Positions 10,844 to 21,006 of a stretch of 64,000 nt of DNA are shown here, piece by piece. Position 1 is the first letter of the stretch. The number at the start of each line of letters is the position of its first letter. A program made the translations under genes and the position numbers. Source of the DNA: Turnera subulata (taxonomy: Eukaryota > Streptophyta > Magnoliopsida > Malpighiales > Passifloraceae); contig JAKUCV010002146.1 of assembly GCA_028386065.3 (NCBI GenBank), positions 1 to 64,000 of the forward strand. The letters run 5' to 3'. The notes beneath the pieces are model-generated. The model saw nothing but the letters and a program-made list of their open reading frames with translations. It was not told the origin of the DNA and searched no databases.

Positions 10844-12262
10844 GAATGAATTTAAAAACGGCACAGATTGAGGATGCAAATGGATATAAATTAATGGGAA
10901 AATGAATCAACGTTGACACTAGGGAGAATCTCTTGGAAGAGAAGACCCACCCCTAATGCAGTTGATTCACACCTTATTTTTTTGTTTTTATGCTTCCATT
11001 ACTTTTTTTTTTTACTATTAATTTCCCATATTTGGATGTTTTTGTTCCTGAGAAATGACCTCCAGGGCACCGTTCAAAGTGACCAGAAATAGATTCTGAA
11101 ACCGAAAAAGGAAATGTGACCAATTTTCAGATTTTTACTTTCTTATTTGGTTCCTTATAAATTAAATTCTATCCAAGTATCCAACAAAGTAAATGCAGAA
11201 ATAAAACATAGATGCAAAGAAAAATATATTGTTTTTTTCTGGGATTTATAATTTGATATTTCTTTAATTTTTGTGCTGCAAAAGCAAGTAATGGGTGATA
11301 ATATATCGCTTTCCTTAACAAAAATTGTAATTTCCCACTATAAAGAGTTATTAGTACTTAATTAGTAGGATGCAGATCATGTTTTTATTGTATACAGCTC
11401 ACTTACCATACGTACGGTCCAATTATAAACATGTTTTTTTGTAATGGATGGATATATAGAAAGGTTTTCTTTTTTTTTTTCCTTTACTGTTAGATAGAAA
11501 GGTTATGATGATCGATAGAAAGGAAATCAAGAAGTGATCAAAAAGTTTATCTGTTTTTTTAGCCAATTTTGTTTTTCTTTTCCCTTCACTGACTTTCTGT
11601 TCTTGGCCACAAGGAAAATCAGGAAGTCAACGATCGAGGTAATTATTTTTCACAAACTTCATTGAATTCTTTATGGGTTAGTTCCCTGGAAGAAGAAATC
11701 TTCTCCCATGAAAGTGGCGCCACCAGGATTTTCTCCGTATATTATGTTATAGCTTTTGACGTCAATTATCCAAATTCGTGAAATCAGCTTATGCCACAAA
11801 AAAAAAAATAGTAGTAAAATAATGGTACTAATAATATGATGATCAATGAGAAAATCTCTCCATTCGTTAAAATAACGAGTGCTCATGGATACTTGATAAG
11901 CAGTATTTAATTTGCATAGGATATCAAAGCACAGGATATAATATCTCTCCTAATAAATATTTTCCTTTGAAGTTTAGGGAGAAATTTTTTATTTATATCT
12001 TCCAATATTTATAGAAAAAAATCAAATTGAATATTTATTAAATATTTATTTATTAAGTTTAAAAATAATAATAACACTTTGAAAGTTTGATGATTAGTGA
12101 TTTGTTCAAATTCTTATTCTTTAGGAATCCTTGAATAAATTTTGTGAGATTATGTCCTCATATTTATTAAAATAACATATTTTAACACCCTTTTAAGTTT
12201 TAACAATAGCAGTGTTGGTCAAATTTTATTAATTATAATATGTATAAAATAAGGTTACTTTC
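10844..12262. other. Intergenic spacer upstream of ALIS
   Basis: AT-rich sequence with no supported gene. The first part should be the 5' flank of the ALIS gene. It holds one candidate micro-insertion (11467-11493), listed separately; otherwise I see nothing beyond simple A/T runs. Confidence 0.5.
11467..11493 (-). mobile_element. Candidate micro-retroinsertion (27 bp, T-run)
   Basis: A 27-bp segment starting with a T-run sits between two copies of ATAGAAAGGTT (11456-11466 and 11494-11504). On the minus strand it would be a short sequence ending in an A-run with an 11-bp target duplication. A third partial copy of the flank nearby (ATAGAAAGG near 11515) makes slippage an alternative. Confidence 0.45.
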
Positions 12263-12313
12263 GTCAATTCCTCATTTATTGTTGCTTAACGGGTGCCCCA
12301 TGGATACTGTTAG
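12263..12313. repeat. Dispersed ~52-bp repeat, copy 1
   Basis: This segment shares CTCATTTATTGTTGCTTAA and GGGTGCCCCATGG plus flanking bases with 18203-18254, in the same orientation. Sequence outside this block does not match. The core is an imperfect palindrome and could be the end of a DNA transposon; the family is not recognised. Confidence 0.6.
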
Positions 12314-12363
12314 CATTTCCCTTTTAATAGTACACATTTTATATAACTTGCCAATAGATTAAT

Positions 12364-14609
12364 TGTAACGCCCCGGATTTTATAATTTGATTTTCGAAAT
12401 TTTCGGAAATTTATTCCAATTTTACCCTTGAAGTATTTTCGAGTTTTAGTCGAGGAAATAGATTATCTTTCCTTGGAAATGTCAATTTCCAGTTAGGATT
12501 TCTCATGCTTCGGGTTTCGTTGAGATCGGAAGGTGTTTCGGGGCGAAACGAGAGGGTTAGCAGCGAACAACCGCGTCTTCTTCGCTGCTCGGTGAGCCCT
12601 GCTACTTCCTCTGTTTTCTCTTTTTCTTTTTCTTTGGATTGGTGCCTGTGGACTAACCCGAATCGGGTTTGATGTTGGTGACGGCTGGCCATGTTGTGGG
12701 TCGTGGTGCGGGTGGTGTTGTCTGAGCTTGTTGATGGTGGTGGTTGCGTCGCTGATGGTCGAGGTCGGCTGCGTTTGGTGTTGTTGGTGATGCGGTTTCG
12801 AATTTGGGCCCTGACCGGTGTGGAATCGTGGCGCTGGCGTGTGTTGTTGGTGTTTCCGGCAGAGAGGGTTGTTCGGGTAAGGATTTCCGGCTTCTCTTCC
12901 TCTTCCTTTATTGCTTTCGATTTCTAGGTTTGATTTTGAAGCTGTGATGTTGTTTTCTGGTTGCTACTAATGGTGGCGGATGTGTATTGTGGTCGGGGAG
13001 GGGTTGCTCCGGCAGTGAGGCCTGAGGCTGGTTAGACGTTGTTGTGCACGGATCCATCGGGTCTTGTGCACGGATTCCAGTCTTCGGTAAGCATTCCAGC
13101 TACTTTGTTTTTTCCTCCTGCGAAAGTTCGTCCATGTAGTGTTCGGTGTTATATTGTTGAATTCGTTGAGGGATGACGTTGTTTGTTGGTTCGTTTTTGG
13201 GCTCCGGTGAAATTCCGGCGAAGTGACCGGAATCCGGCGAGCGCGCACTGTTCCGGCGAGGGCTCGGAAATTTTCCGGCGAAGGCTCGAATTCTGTCCAA
13301 CGACATATATCTCTTGCTTAGACGGTATAATCCTTGTTTTTGTCTCGGTTTTGTCGTGTACTTAAATTTTGAATTATTTACCGAAATATACATTTATTTT
13401 TATTAAGTGAATTGTGGATTTCCGAGAGCGGCGAGTTAGAGTGTGTGGCCGGAAAGAATTACCGACACGTAGAGAATTTAGGCCGATTAACCTTGGGCTC
13501 GGGATGGTTTTAGAACGGTTTTAGGAAAAACCGGGCCCAAGCCCAATAATCTCATTTGTAAGTTTAGAATGTTTTATATGGACTTAAAATACGGACTTAA
13601 GGCCTAATCACGGGTAATTAATTCACGGACACTAAGAACGGGCTCGAAGCCCAATTTCATAATCGGTAAAATATGAACTTAAGGGAGTGGGCCCACAGGC
13701 CCGGAATTTGTGACTAAGGATTTAGTGGGCCTTAGGCCCGAGAATTGTTAACGAACTTAAACCGATGAACCTTAGATCCGTAATCGTGGGAGTTATGGAA
13801 AGATAAAATATTCTTTTGGACTTAGACCCGAAAATCTTATAATCGGATAGTTAGGGTCGGGAGTTACACGATTGGAGCAAACCTTAGCATACATATACGT
13901 TTTTATTCCTAAAATTTGTTTAGTGACTATATTATGTGCCGGTATTCAGGCACGGGAGATACCTCGAGAACTGTGGACTCGGATCGGGGGGAAGTCATAA
14001 GCTACATTTTTTAGGTGACATTACAAGTCTTTTTATATATGTTTTGTGAATGCATGTTGGTGTGGTTTGTTTGTTTACTTGCCTTGTTTGCTACATGCGA
14101 TGATTGGATTTATATACCTGATTGATCTCATATGTCTAAATTTCTACATGATATGTAAAATGCTTTGGTGATGATGTATGGTTATGGGCCGCAGGCCCGG
14201 ATGATACAGGGGCACATACACACTTCCCTGAAAGACATAATGCACTTCAAACAGAAACACAAAGGTTTAATTAAGAATAAAATACTAAATTCTACTGTGG
14301 TGTCGGTTGGTAGCCCCGAGGAGGGTTGGGTACCTCGGGTCACATTATGCTGTTTAGCATGCCCAGGGGATGTAGGTGCACCCCTGGAAGACTTGCACAT
14401 TATGTCGGCGTGATGCCGTGATGGCTTATTATTTGTTAAGCCGGTTGATCTCGTTTATTTTTATGACATCTCGTTGTTAATACATTTTCATGGAAAATGT
14501 TTGTATGCCGAAGCATCGGTTTTTGTACCCCGGGTTTTAAAGAGTATTTTGGTAACTCTTGTTCATTTAAATACTTTATATTTATTTAATTGGGGTACGA
14601 GCTTCCACA
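12364..14609 (+). mobile_element. Solo LTR, 2,246 bp, with 5-bp target duplication
   Basis: The block starts TGTAACGCCCCGG and ends CTTCCACA, so it has TG...CA termini, and it is flanked by TTAAT on both sides (12359-12363 and 14610-14614), the 5-bp duplication expected of an integrated LTR element. Inside there is no primer-binding site, gag or pol, only LTR-like sequence rich in GGCCC blocks. The start matches the LTR at 440-1 in opposite orientation. The simplest reading is a solo LTR left by recombination between the two LTRs of one element. Length and TGTAAC start fit Tekay/Del-type chromoviruses (inference). Confidence 0.85.
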
Positions 14610-14629
14610 TTAATCACTGCCACCTACCA

Positions 14630-14818
14630 TCAATTTGGGGTTGGTCCAAGTGGTAAGCGATTTGATTCTGCTTAAGCAAGGTCTCGGGTTCGAGTCCTTG
14701 TGTATGCAGAAAATTCTCATTGGGAGAGTCACCTACCATATCCAGGTGCACGACGCGGGTCGAATCCGGATTAGTCGGGGCAAAGCTCCGGATACCAGGT
14801 GGGGAATCAAAAAAAAAA
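14630..14818 (+). mobile_element. tRNA-derived SINE, about 189 bp
   Basis: The head has an A-box-like GGTCCAAGTGGTAAGCG (about 14644) and a B box GGTTCGAGTCC (14687-14697), the internal RNA polymerase III promoter; the body ends in an A-run. Flanks ATCACTGCCACCTACCA (14613-14629) and ATCACCGCCACCAACCA (14819-14835) are a 17-bp target duplication with two mismatches, so the insertion is not brand new. It sits directly beside the solo LTR and its duplication overlaps the LTR's TTAAT by two bases. Confidence 0.9.
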
Positions 14819-14835
14819 ATCACCGCCACCAACCA

Positions 14836-15612
14836 ATGCATATTTCATCATTAACATTACAACAAGTGCAATATGGGATGGATACATCTTACACAATTCA
14901 AACCTCCATTTTACTAAATTAGTAGTAGCGTAGCGTCTTCACCATGTATTAAATTCCTAGTTTCCTTTCATCAAAGAAAAAAAAAATCCTAGTTTCCTTG
15001 TTAGTATAGATTTGGTCGCCTAATTTTTGCCTTAGAGCATTGTATTTTGCAATAATATCGAGTTGTTTATGGGTATGGGTTTAGGGAACTAGTATTTGAA
15101 AGGCTATAACTTGGATGTGCATATCGGGGCCGAACACTCAGCTTTTCTTTTGCACACTGCCTAGTTAATGAGTTCCCTAAACCCAAACAATACTTCTCTC
15201 CTCTTTTGATGCAACAAAAAGGGACACTCACAGATACTTCCCAACAACTCCCAACCTATGGTATCCATAACCATAAACTGGCGAAAGCCTGTGGTTTTCG
15301 TATCCAGAAAGGACCCGTCACCAAAGGATTCCCAATGAAGTGTTCTATTCAAGAAGAGACCCATCCTCCCTTATTTAATGTACTACAAGAATCCTCAATG
15401 TATAAGCACCAAATATGTGAAACGAAGTAAATTTCCGATGGAAAAGAATAGAATAAGGAAAAAAGGTTTCTTCTGATCATTATTTTACTAAGACACAGAA
15501 TTTTCACCAGCATAGTTATCAGATAGAACTAGAGTACTATTACTTAGATAACAAGAAGAAAAAATCAAATGTAGAACACAGACACGAGGAAGTAATGTTA
15601 TCTTCAATAAAA
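14836..15612. other. Intergenic spacer downstream of the F-box gene
   Basis: No gene is supported. It contains a micro-insertion at 14968-14986 (listed separately); the right part should hold the 3' UTR of the minus-strand F-box gene. Confidence 0.45.
14968..14986 (+). mobile_element. Micro-retroinsertion (19 bp, LINE-like tail)
   Basis: TCATCAAAGAAAAAAAAAA lies between two perfect copies of TCCTAGTTTCCTT (14955-14967 and 14987-14999). The insert resembles the LINE tail at 59523-59539 (TCATC followed by As). This is what a target-primed insertion would look like if only the tail was copied. Confidence 0.7.
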
Positions 15613-16836
15613 CTAGAGAAGGGCTGTAGGCCAAGATGGAAATATAAGATGGGCCGCACCATGGCCAGAACAATAATATCTGATCCCATCCAATTCATCA
15701 CTTTTGACAAGCTCTAGCTCTTTCCTCTTAAGATCGCACAAGTAGATCTTCCCACTATTTGCCAAGTACACTATATGGTTCTCATTCGGATTGACGAAAA
15801 GCAGCTTCAAAGAATCGATCAGTCGGGACGGATCCCTGGAATCAAAAGCCAAAGGGGCTTTAAGGCCTTTACATAGTTGTTTCAAAGGAACACTATGCTT
15901 GACGATCCATTGTGGTGTGTTGTAGTCTGTAAGCTCCCAAATCTTCGCAGCACTTGCGACCCCCATATCGACCAACTGAAAAAACATCAACGATCCTTGA
16001 GATGCACCAAGGCAGGCATTTCCAGGAACCGGGTTATCAATCAAAGAGAATTGACCAGGTTTATAAGGATTGTAAACAACTGTTCTATCGTCGTCTGTAA
16101 GCCAATGCATGAAGCCATTCCAAGAAAAGACACTAGAAGCGTAAGCAAAACGAAACTGATAGCGGGGATGCTCTAGAACCACCTCATCCCACTTGTTCAC
16201 CTCGCTACAATAAGTCTCCACTCCCAAAAGTAACTTGGATGAAGATTCAAATTGACGGATCCTCACTATTCTAAAGCTGCTTCCTTGATTACGATTATCA
16301 CACACAAGACCAACTATCAGCGGCAAAGAATTTGCTCTTGTGAAGGGCGGTAGAGGCATCAATTTCTTGGTTAGGGGATTGAATATATAATAGAAGGTGC
16401 TATCCAATTCGCTTGTAGAGGTGCACAGAAGCAAGTCATTGTAGGAGGTGATGATTACAATACTATTGTAAGGTAGTACGGATAGGTAACTGGAAGGTGG
16501 AAATTTCATCAAGGACTTGGAGGATTTGTAGACATGGTCATGGACAAATAGCTTGGTTAACCCTTCAAGACCAGTAGTAATAAACGCGAAACGTGTGGGT
16601 TCCTTTGGATGACGCTTATGATAGTGATCAACAAAACGAGAAACAAAGTGAGGAGTGGAGATTAGAGAGCACCAATTCTTGGAGACTAATTTGCATGCCG
16701 TGGCCTGTTTTGCGTCGGGAAGTCGCTTCAAAATCTCGGACAATAGCTGCTCGTCGAGGTCGTTGATGGAAGCTGACGACACTAGAACTGGCGGAGTTCC
16801 TGTCCTGGTCAGGACAGATTCATCATCATGAGCCAT
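15613..16836 (-). CDS. F-box protein (SCF ubiquitin ligase substrate adaptor)
   Basis: A single-exon protein of 407 residues. An F-box spans about residues 23-65 (DEQLLSEILKRLP, then CKLVSKNWCSLISTPHFV) and would bind a SKP1/ASK protein. The C-terminal half has the blocks of plant F-box-associated domains (PLTKKLMPLPP; LVCDN...FRIVRIR; ETYCSEVNKW; FSWNGFMHWL), which bind the target; that target is unknown. It looks most like At5g07610-type F-box proteins. The frame stays open upstream to a TTG at 16887, but a TATAAATA element at 16899-16907 would place the transcript start near 16870, so ATG 16836 is the likely start. Confidence 0.9.
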   Translation of the reverse strand: MAHDDESVLTRTGTPPVLVSSASINDLDEQLLSEILKRLPDAKQATACKLVSKNWCSLISTPHFVSRFVDHYHKRHPKEPTRFAFITTGLEGLTKLFVHDHVYKSSKSLMKFPPSSYLSVLPYNSIVIITSYNDLLLCTSTSELDSTFYYIFNPLTKKLMPLPPFTRANSLPLIVGLVCDNRNQGSSFRIVRIRQFESSSKLLLGVETYCSEVNKWDEVVLEHPRYQFRFAYASSVFSWNGFMHWLTDDDRTVVYNPYKPGQFSLIDNPVPGNACLGASQGSLMFFQLVDMGVASAAKIWELTDYNTPQWIVKHSVPLKQLCKGLKAPLAFDSRDPSRLIDSLKLLFVNPNENHIVYLANSGKIYLCDLKRKELELVKSDELDGIRYYCSGHGAAHLIFPSWPTALL

Positions 16837-16898
16837 GTCTACAAAGATCGACGTTTCGTGTGAGACTTGTGGGGAGGACAAATACAATGAAGATTATG

Positions 16899-16907
16899 TA
16901 TTTATAG
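16899..16907 (-). promoter_or_regulatory. TATA box of the F-box gene
   Basis: CTATAAATA on the minus strand lies about 63-70 bp upstream of ATG 16836, leaving room for a leader of roughly 35-40 nt. It argues against any start further upstream. Confidence 0.6.
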
Positions 16908-17897
16908 TGTCTTCAAAGTCGGCGTAGATGGGTAATCCGAGTTGCCAAAGGATTCTTCCGCCTACAAGTCCCTAGTACACAATTATTTTATAAACAATAT
17001 GCAGAAAACGAAATTACCAATATAAAAATGAAAATCAAGATTCTTCTTCCTATATTAAAAAAAATCTAAATAGCCTACATTTACACCAAAAAATCATATC
17101 AAAAATAAAATAAACCTGTACTAAAACAAAAGACAATACTATGTGAAAATTGGACAGGGAGATGCTTAATAGGGTTACTTAAAGGGGGTTTTTTTTTTCA
17201 CGATCTGTGGTTCTCTGATTTTGAAGACAGATATCACTGAAGATTTAAATGTCAATTACAAGGGTCCAAAGTTGTCTTTACAACTAGGTTGACTTTATGC
17301 AAAGACATGAGAGTTGTTAAAGAAATTTTGAACCATTGTAATTACCATTTACCGGTACTCAACCTACACAGCTCAGCTCAGATCCGGCGATGCAGAAGAG
17401 GGGGATGGCTTGCGAATCAGAGGGAGACGCGAGGCAGCGAAACAAATCCCACCCGGAGGAACAGTAGGGTCGCGGAGAGAGATGGGTGAGGGGGAAGGAG
17501 GCGGAGGATTCGAGGGGGCCGAATTTGTTTTGGGTGAAACGAAAAACAAGTAAAGGGAATTAGGGTTATCAATAAGTTACTAGGTATTTATAGGTCGGTT
17601 CGGGTGGATAGCGGTAATACCGGCATACCGCTTTTTACCCACCCAATTACGGTATAAATACCGACAATAGAACTTTTGGTGCAATTTGCCGACCGATCCC
17701 GTACCGTGATCGGTCGGTCCATTCGGTTTGGTAAATTTGCTCAGTGTCCTACCAGCAGAACCAGAGTGTTCCTTCATTTTTTTCCTTTCTGGCTATCCCG
17801 TCTTGAAGGATCAATCGGCCCAAGAGTTAGTAGGCTGCTTAGAACAATTTTAATTAGTTGGCCTCTCTGAGCTGAAAGATAATATAATAAGAGTATT

Positions 17898-17908
17898 TCA
17901 TTAAAAAA
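17898..17908 (+). mobile_element. Candidate micro-retroinsertion (11 bp)
   Basis: TCATTAAAAAA separates two copies of AAGAGTATT (17889-17897 and 17909-17917). Two As of the repeat could belong to the A-run, so the true duplication may be only 7 bp; slippage is not excluded. Confidence 0.45.
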
Positions 17909-18029
17909 AAGAGTATTAGTATAAATATATCAAACTATACTATTACATATTAATTATTCATGAAATTTTTTGGGGTGAAAAAAAATTGAAATAGAAGTTG
18001 ATAAATTTATAAAAGCAATTAGATACGTT

Positions 18030-18165
18030 TAAAAAGATAATAAAGCAAAAATAAGGTATATTTTTGGTTTACAAGGAGGAATTAGGACTCAAACACGTGA
18101 CCTTGAGCTCTCCATATAATATATAACTGCAGTAACACTTAAGCTACAAAATTAGTAGATACTTA
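18030..18165 (-). mobile_element. Possible degenerate SINE
   Basis: On the minus strand a TAGCTTAAGTGTTACTGCAG stretch is followed, at a tRNA-like distance, by GTGTTTGAGTCC (18085-18096), resembling A and B boxes. No clear target duplication or tail was found, so the ends are approximate. Confidence 0.3.
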
Positions 18166-18202
18166 AGAATTTAAAGGCAAGTTCTATAAAGAAAAAAGGT
18201 TA

Positions 18203-18254
18203 GTTAACTCCTCATTTATTGTTGCTTAAGGGTGCCCCATGGGCACTCGTTAGT
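18203..18254. repeat. Dispersed ~52-bp repeat, copy 2
   Basis: Second copy of the block at 12263-12313, same orientation. Here the inverted symmetry is better: TAAGGGTGCCC faces GGGCACTCGTTA around CAT. It is probably a transposon end whose partner end is lost or unrecognised. Confidence 0.6.
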
Positions 18255-18942
18255 TTTTTCCTTGTATGAATAATTATTGTAATGAATGGTGAGATTTTTT
18301 TCTTGTAGAAGAATATGTCATAACATAAAAAAAAAAAATGCCTGATATCATAATAAATTAGCTTTTTTTAATTAAAAAATTGAAGTTTCTTTTCCTTTCC
18401 TGAGAAATAACCCCCACCATGTCCAGGGCATTCTTTTAGTTTTATGCTATCATTTTCATCATACAAAATGTAGTCTCATGCTATTAAATGTACTCCTCGT
18501 CCTCATTTGTCTCTTTTCTAATTGTATGCCATTAGTCAAAACAATGACTAGATTTTGCATGACAGATTGACAAGACTGTTAACAATTATTATGTGGCCAG
18601 CTTCTGGTTAAATTTGATGGCAATCAACAAAACTGTGTGACTGGGATATCGATTACTATCTGTCTTTGTTATGCGTTAGTAACTTATGGCGTCTAATTAA
18701 GTCAAAGCAAAGAAAATTAAGAATTCTTTCATCTTTAACATTCCAAGGATGGGACTTGGACAAGAAAACGACAAGTTTTTCAACAGATTACAAGCACAGA
18801 GACATGAAAGGGAGCAAAGACCAGCTATAGTTTAATTATTACTTCTCCAAAAGTGAGTTAATAATTAGGATAGGAAGTTGATTACATCTCCCTATGTTAA
18901 TGAAAAATCTTACACATAGTACGACAAAATTAACAATACGTT

Positions 18943-20298
18943 TCATGAGGAAGAAAGCTGAACCAGTTCATCCACAACTGCATCCATCTCCTCCTCACCT
19001 TTATCTCTTATATAATCACTCATTTCTCTTGCTCTTCTCCTTACACCCTCACCACTTCTCTCCACCACCACCTCTCTTATTGTTCTCGCAATCTCCTCTC
19101 TTTCAAGCCCTCCGGCCTTGTTCCTAGCCGCCTCTATCCCCACCCCAACATCCTCCACTAATCTTGCATTCAGTGGCTGGTCAAGGTGCATAGGGAGGGC
19201 TATTATTGGCACACCACATTTCATGCTCTCCATTATTGAACTCCACCCACAGTGGCTCACAAACCCACCAGTACTAGAATGTGCAAGGATTCTTGACTGT
19301 GGAGCCCAACCTTCAAGAACAAGCCCTCTCTTTGAAACCCTGTCAAGATACCCATCAGGGAGTGCGTCTTCAAGCTTCATATTCTCTCCTACCGGAAACC
19401 GAACAACCCAGATGAAGTTGGCATTGCTTAGCTCTAGTCCATGAGCTACCTCCTCCCTCTCTTCCTTGGGGAGGAAGTATTCGCTTCCGAATGAGACGAA
19501 CACAGTTGATGAAGGTTCTTTCTGGTCAAGCCACTCAGTTACTTCCTTTTTTTCATCCTCATTGGATGGGTCCTGAACAAGAGGGCCAACTGGAACTATC
19601 TTCTTCCCGAAGAGAACCGAGAGATAGTCCATGTATTTGCCTTCCAGTTCTGCAAAAGTTTTCACTAACAGAACTTTATAAGACCGCTCGAAGCATTGGA
19701 GAAACCTGTCACTGTCTTTGACGACACCACCATCTGCATTAGATTCAAGATCATGTCTGTTCCAATACTTCACGTAATCAGGAGAGTTGATCGCTGGAAA
19801 AGGGTAGTCTTGGTCTGGGTTTTTCATGATATGCGCTATGAAGGAAGTCATTGAAGCTGAAGAGCAAAGAAAGTGTACGGCTGGTATGTTAAGGGATGAG
19901 GCAAGAACCGGGGCCCATGGCTGAATAAAGTCATACAAGAGCAAATCTGGTTTCAAGGACTTCAAGATGTTGTAGAAGCTGGGGCTTGCCATGTCAAAGG
20001 CCTTTTTTAGGGTGGGCATGAGATGGGTTGGTAGGCCTTTTGTGGTGTGGTAGTGAGGAGGGAGCTCAGGCAGGGATGGAAGGTGGAGCTCCACAAATTG
20101 GATTGAGGTTGAGTACTTAGGAGGGAGTTTTGGCTTGATGGAGTTTATGTTCACAGGTGTGGAACAAAAGTGTATGCGAAAGTTTCTAGTTGTGAGCTTC
20201 TTGGCTAGCTCTAGGAAGGGAGATATGTGACCATGAGCTAACCATGGAAACATCAACACATTAATAGGACCTGATGATCTCCTTTGTCCGGTCTCCAT
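18943..20298 (-). CDS. UDP-glycosyltransferase, UGT94-like, paralogue of 5659-6993
   Basis: A 451-residue single-exon plant UGT starting at ATG 20298. It has HGHISPFLELAKKL with the catalytic His near residue 24 and a PSPG box at about residues 331-374 (WAPQSRILAH, HCGWSS, ending LDQ). It aligns over its whole length with the UGT at 5659-6993: both share PVNxxxxKxKL, LHLPxLPxLPPHY, TTKGLP and a near-identical PVGPLVQ region. The clearest difference is the middle acceptor-facing part around residues 150-190, so the two probably use different acceptors. Inferred role: extension of the sugar chain of a small-molecule glycoside. No lesion is seen, so it should be functional. Confidence 0.95.
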   Translation of the reverse strand: METGQRRSSGPINVLMFPWLAHGHISPFLELAKKLTTRNFRIHFCSTPVNINSIKPKLPPKYSTSIQFVELHLPSLPELPPHYHTTKGLPTHLMPTLKKAFDMASPSFYNILKSLKPDLLLYDFIQPWAPVLASSLNIPAVHFLCSSASMTSFIAHIMKNPDQDYPFPAINSPDYVKYWNRHDLESNADGGVVKDSDRFLQCFERSYKVLLVKTFAELEGKYMDYLSVLFGKKIVPVGPLVQDPSNEDEKKEVTEWLDQKEPSSTVFVSFGSEYFLPKEEREEVAHGLELSNANFIWVVRFPVGENMKLEDALPDGYLDRVSKRGLVLEGWAPQSRILAHSSTGGFVSHCGWSSIMESMKCGVPIIALPMHLDQPLNARLVEDVGVGIEAARNKAGGLEREEIARTIREVVVERSGEGVRRRAREMSDYIRDKGEEEMDAVVDELVQLSSS

Positions 20299-20383
20299 TT
20301 TCTTGCTGCTTTCTTCTTACTGTTTTTCTTTCTGGTATGAAATGCTTTTCCTGCTCTTGTTTTGAACTGGCTATGACTTGTAC

Positions 20384-20393
20384 TATATATATA
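20384..20393 (-). promoter_or_regulatory. Probable TATA box of the second UGT gene
   Basis: TTATATATATA on the minus strand, about 86-95 bp upstream of ATG 20298, at the same kind of distance as the AT run of the paralogue. Confidence 0.55.
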
Positions 20394-20691
20394 AGAAGAG
20401 GGAGGCGAAAATGATGATGACTCCACACCGAGAAGCAAGTGGCAAAAGACGATTGGACTTTGGAAGATACCAAGAGGAAGTATAGAAACGTGGCAGTGAA
20501 TTAGAAGGGTTTGAAAAGGCTGCACTGGAGACATAATCAACTTAGCAAATGTGAATTTGGACACATACTCAAGTTAGCAATTCAAACATATATGCATGAT
20601 TTCCAGTGGTTATGCTCATGTCATCTTAGCTGGGTTGCGTCAAGCACTTTGTCATGTTGTATATCTACAAAGAGGAATTACTGTTCTTTTT

Positions 20692-20989
20692 TTTTGAAAC
20701 GAAAAAAAAGCATCAGTGGTGTCATCATAGTCCCGTCGGTCCAGGCATCCTGGCATTAGACCCTCCTCATAGGAGAGACCGCCCAACCGGGGCACCAGCG
20801 GACACTCTCACCTGCTACGCGTCATAATATCAGGGAATTACCGGGCTCAACGTCCAGCACCCCACCGTATGGAAGGCCATATTCGGCCGCATCACACTAT
20901 GGGGCTTGACTGGAAGCGCCGGGACTTGAACCCGAGTCTTAGAGATGGCAGGTTGAAGGCCTTACCACTGGGTCACCATCCCCGGTGAT
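20692..20989 (-). mobile_element. tRNA-derived SINE, about 298 bp
   Basis: Read on the minus strand the element starts near 20989 with GGGGATGGTGACCCAGTGG (A box) followed by GGGTTCAAGTCC (B box, 20922-20933), a GC-richer body, and an A-run interrupted by CGTTTC at its 3' end. Perfect 17-bp target duplications, GAATTACTGTTCTTTTT, flank it at 20675-20691 and 20990-21006. The perfect duplication suggests a fairly recent insertion. It is a different SINE family from the one at 14630, judging by length and body sequence. Confidence 0.92.
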
Positions 20990-21006
20990 GAATTACTGTT
21001 CTTTTT

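Larger units (their letters stand above)
16908..18942. other. Intergenic spacer between F-box gene and second UGT
   Basis: No intact gene. A GC-richer patch at about 17380-17880, with GGTCGGTTCGG-type sequence, looks like an old degraded repeat or gene end but matches nothing I can name. AT-rich sequence follows, with a micro-insertion (17898-17908), a possible SINE relic (18030-18165) and copy 2 of the ~52-bp repeat (18203-18254). Confidence 0.4.

Noticed and set aside
16837..16887. 17-residue extension of the F-box protein
   Set aside because: It would begin at TTG and lie upstream of the transcript start expected from the TATA box at 16899-16907.
17289..17489. 66-codon frame in a GC-richer patch
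   Set aside because: Arg-rich by composition, no domain; the patch looks like a degraded repeat.
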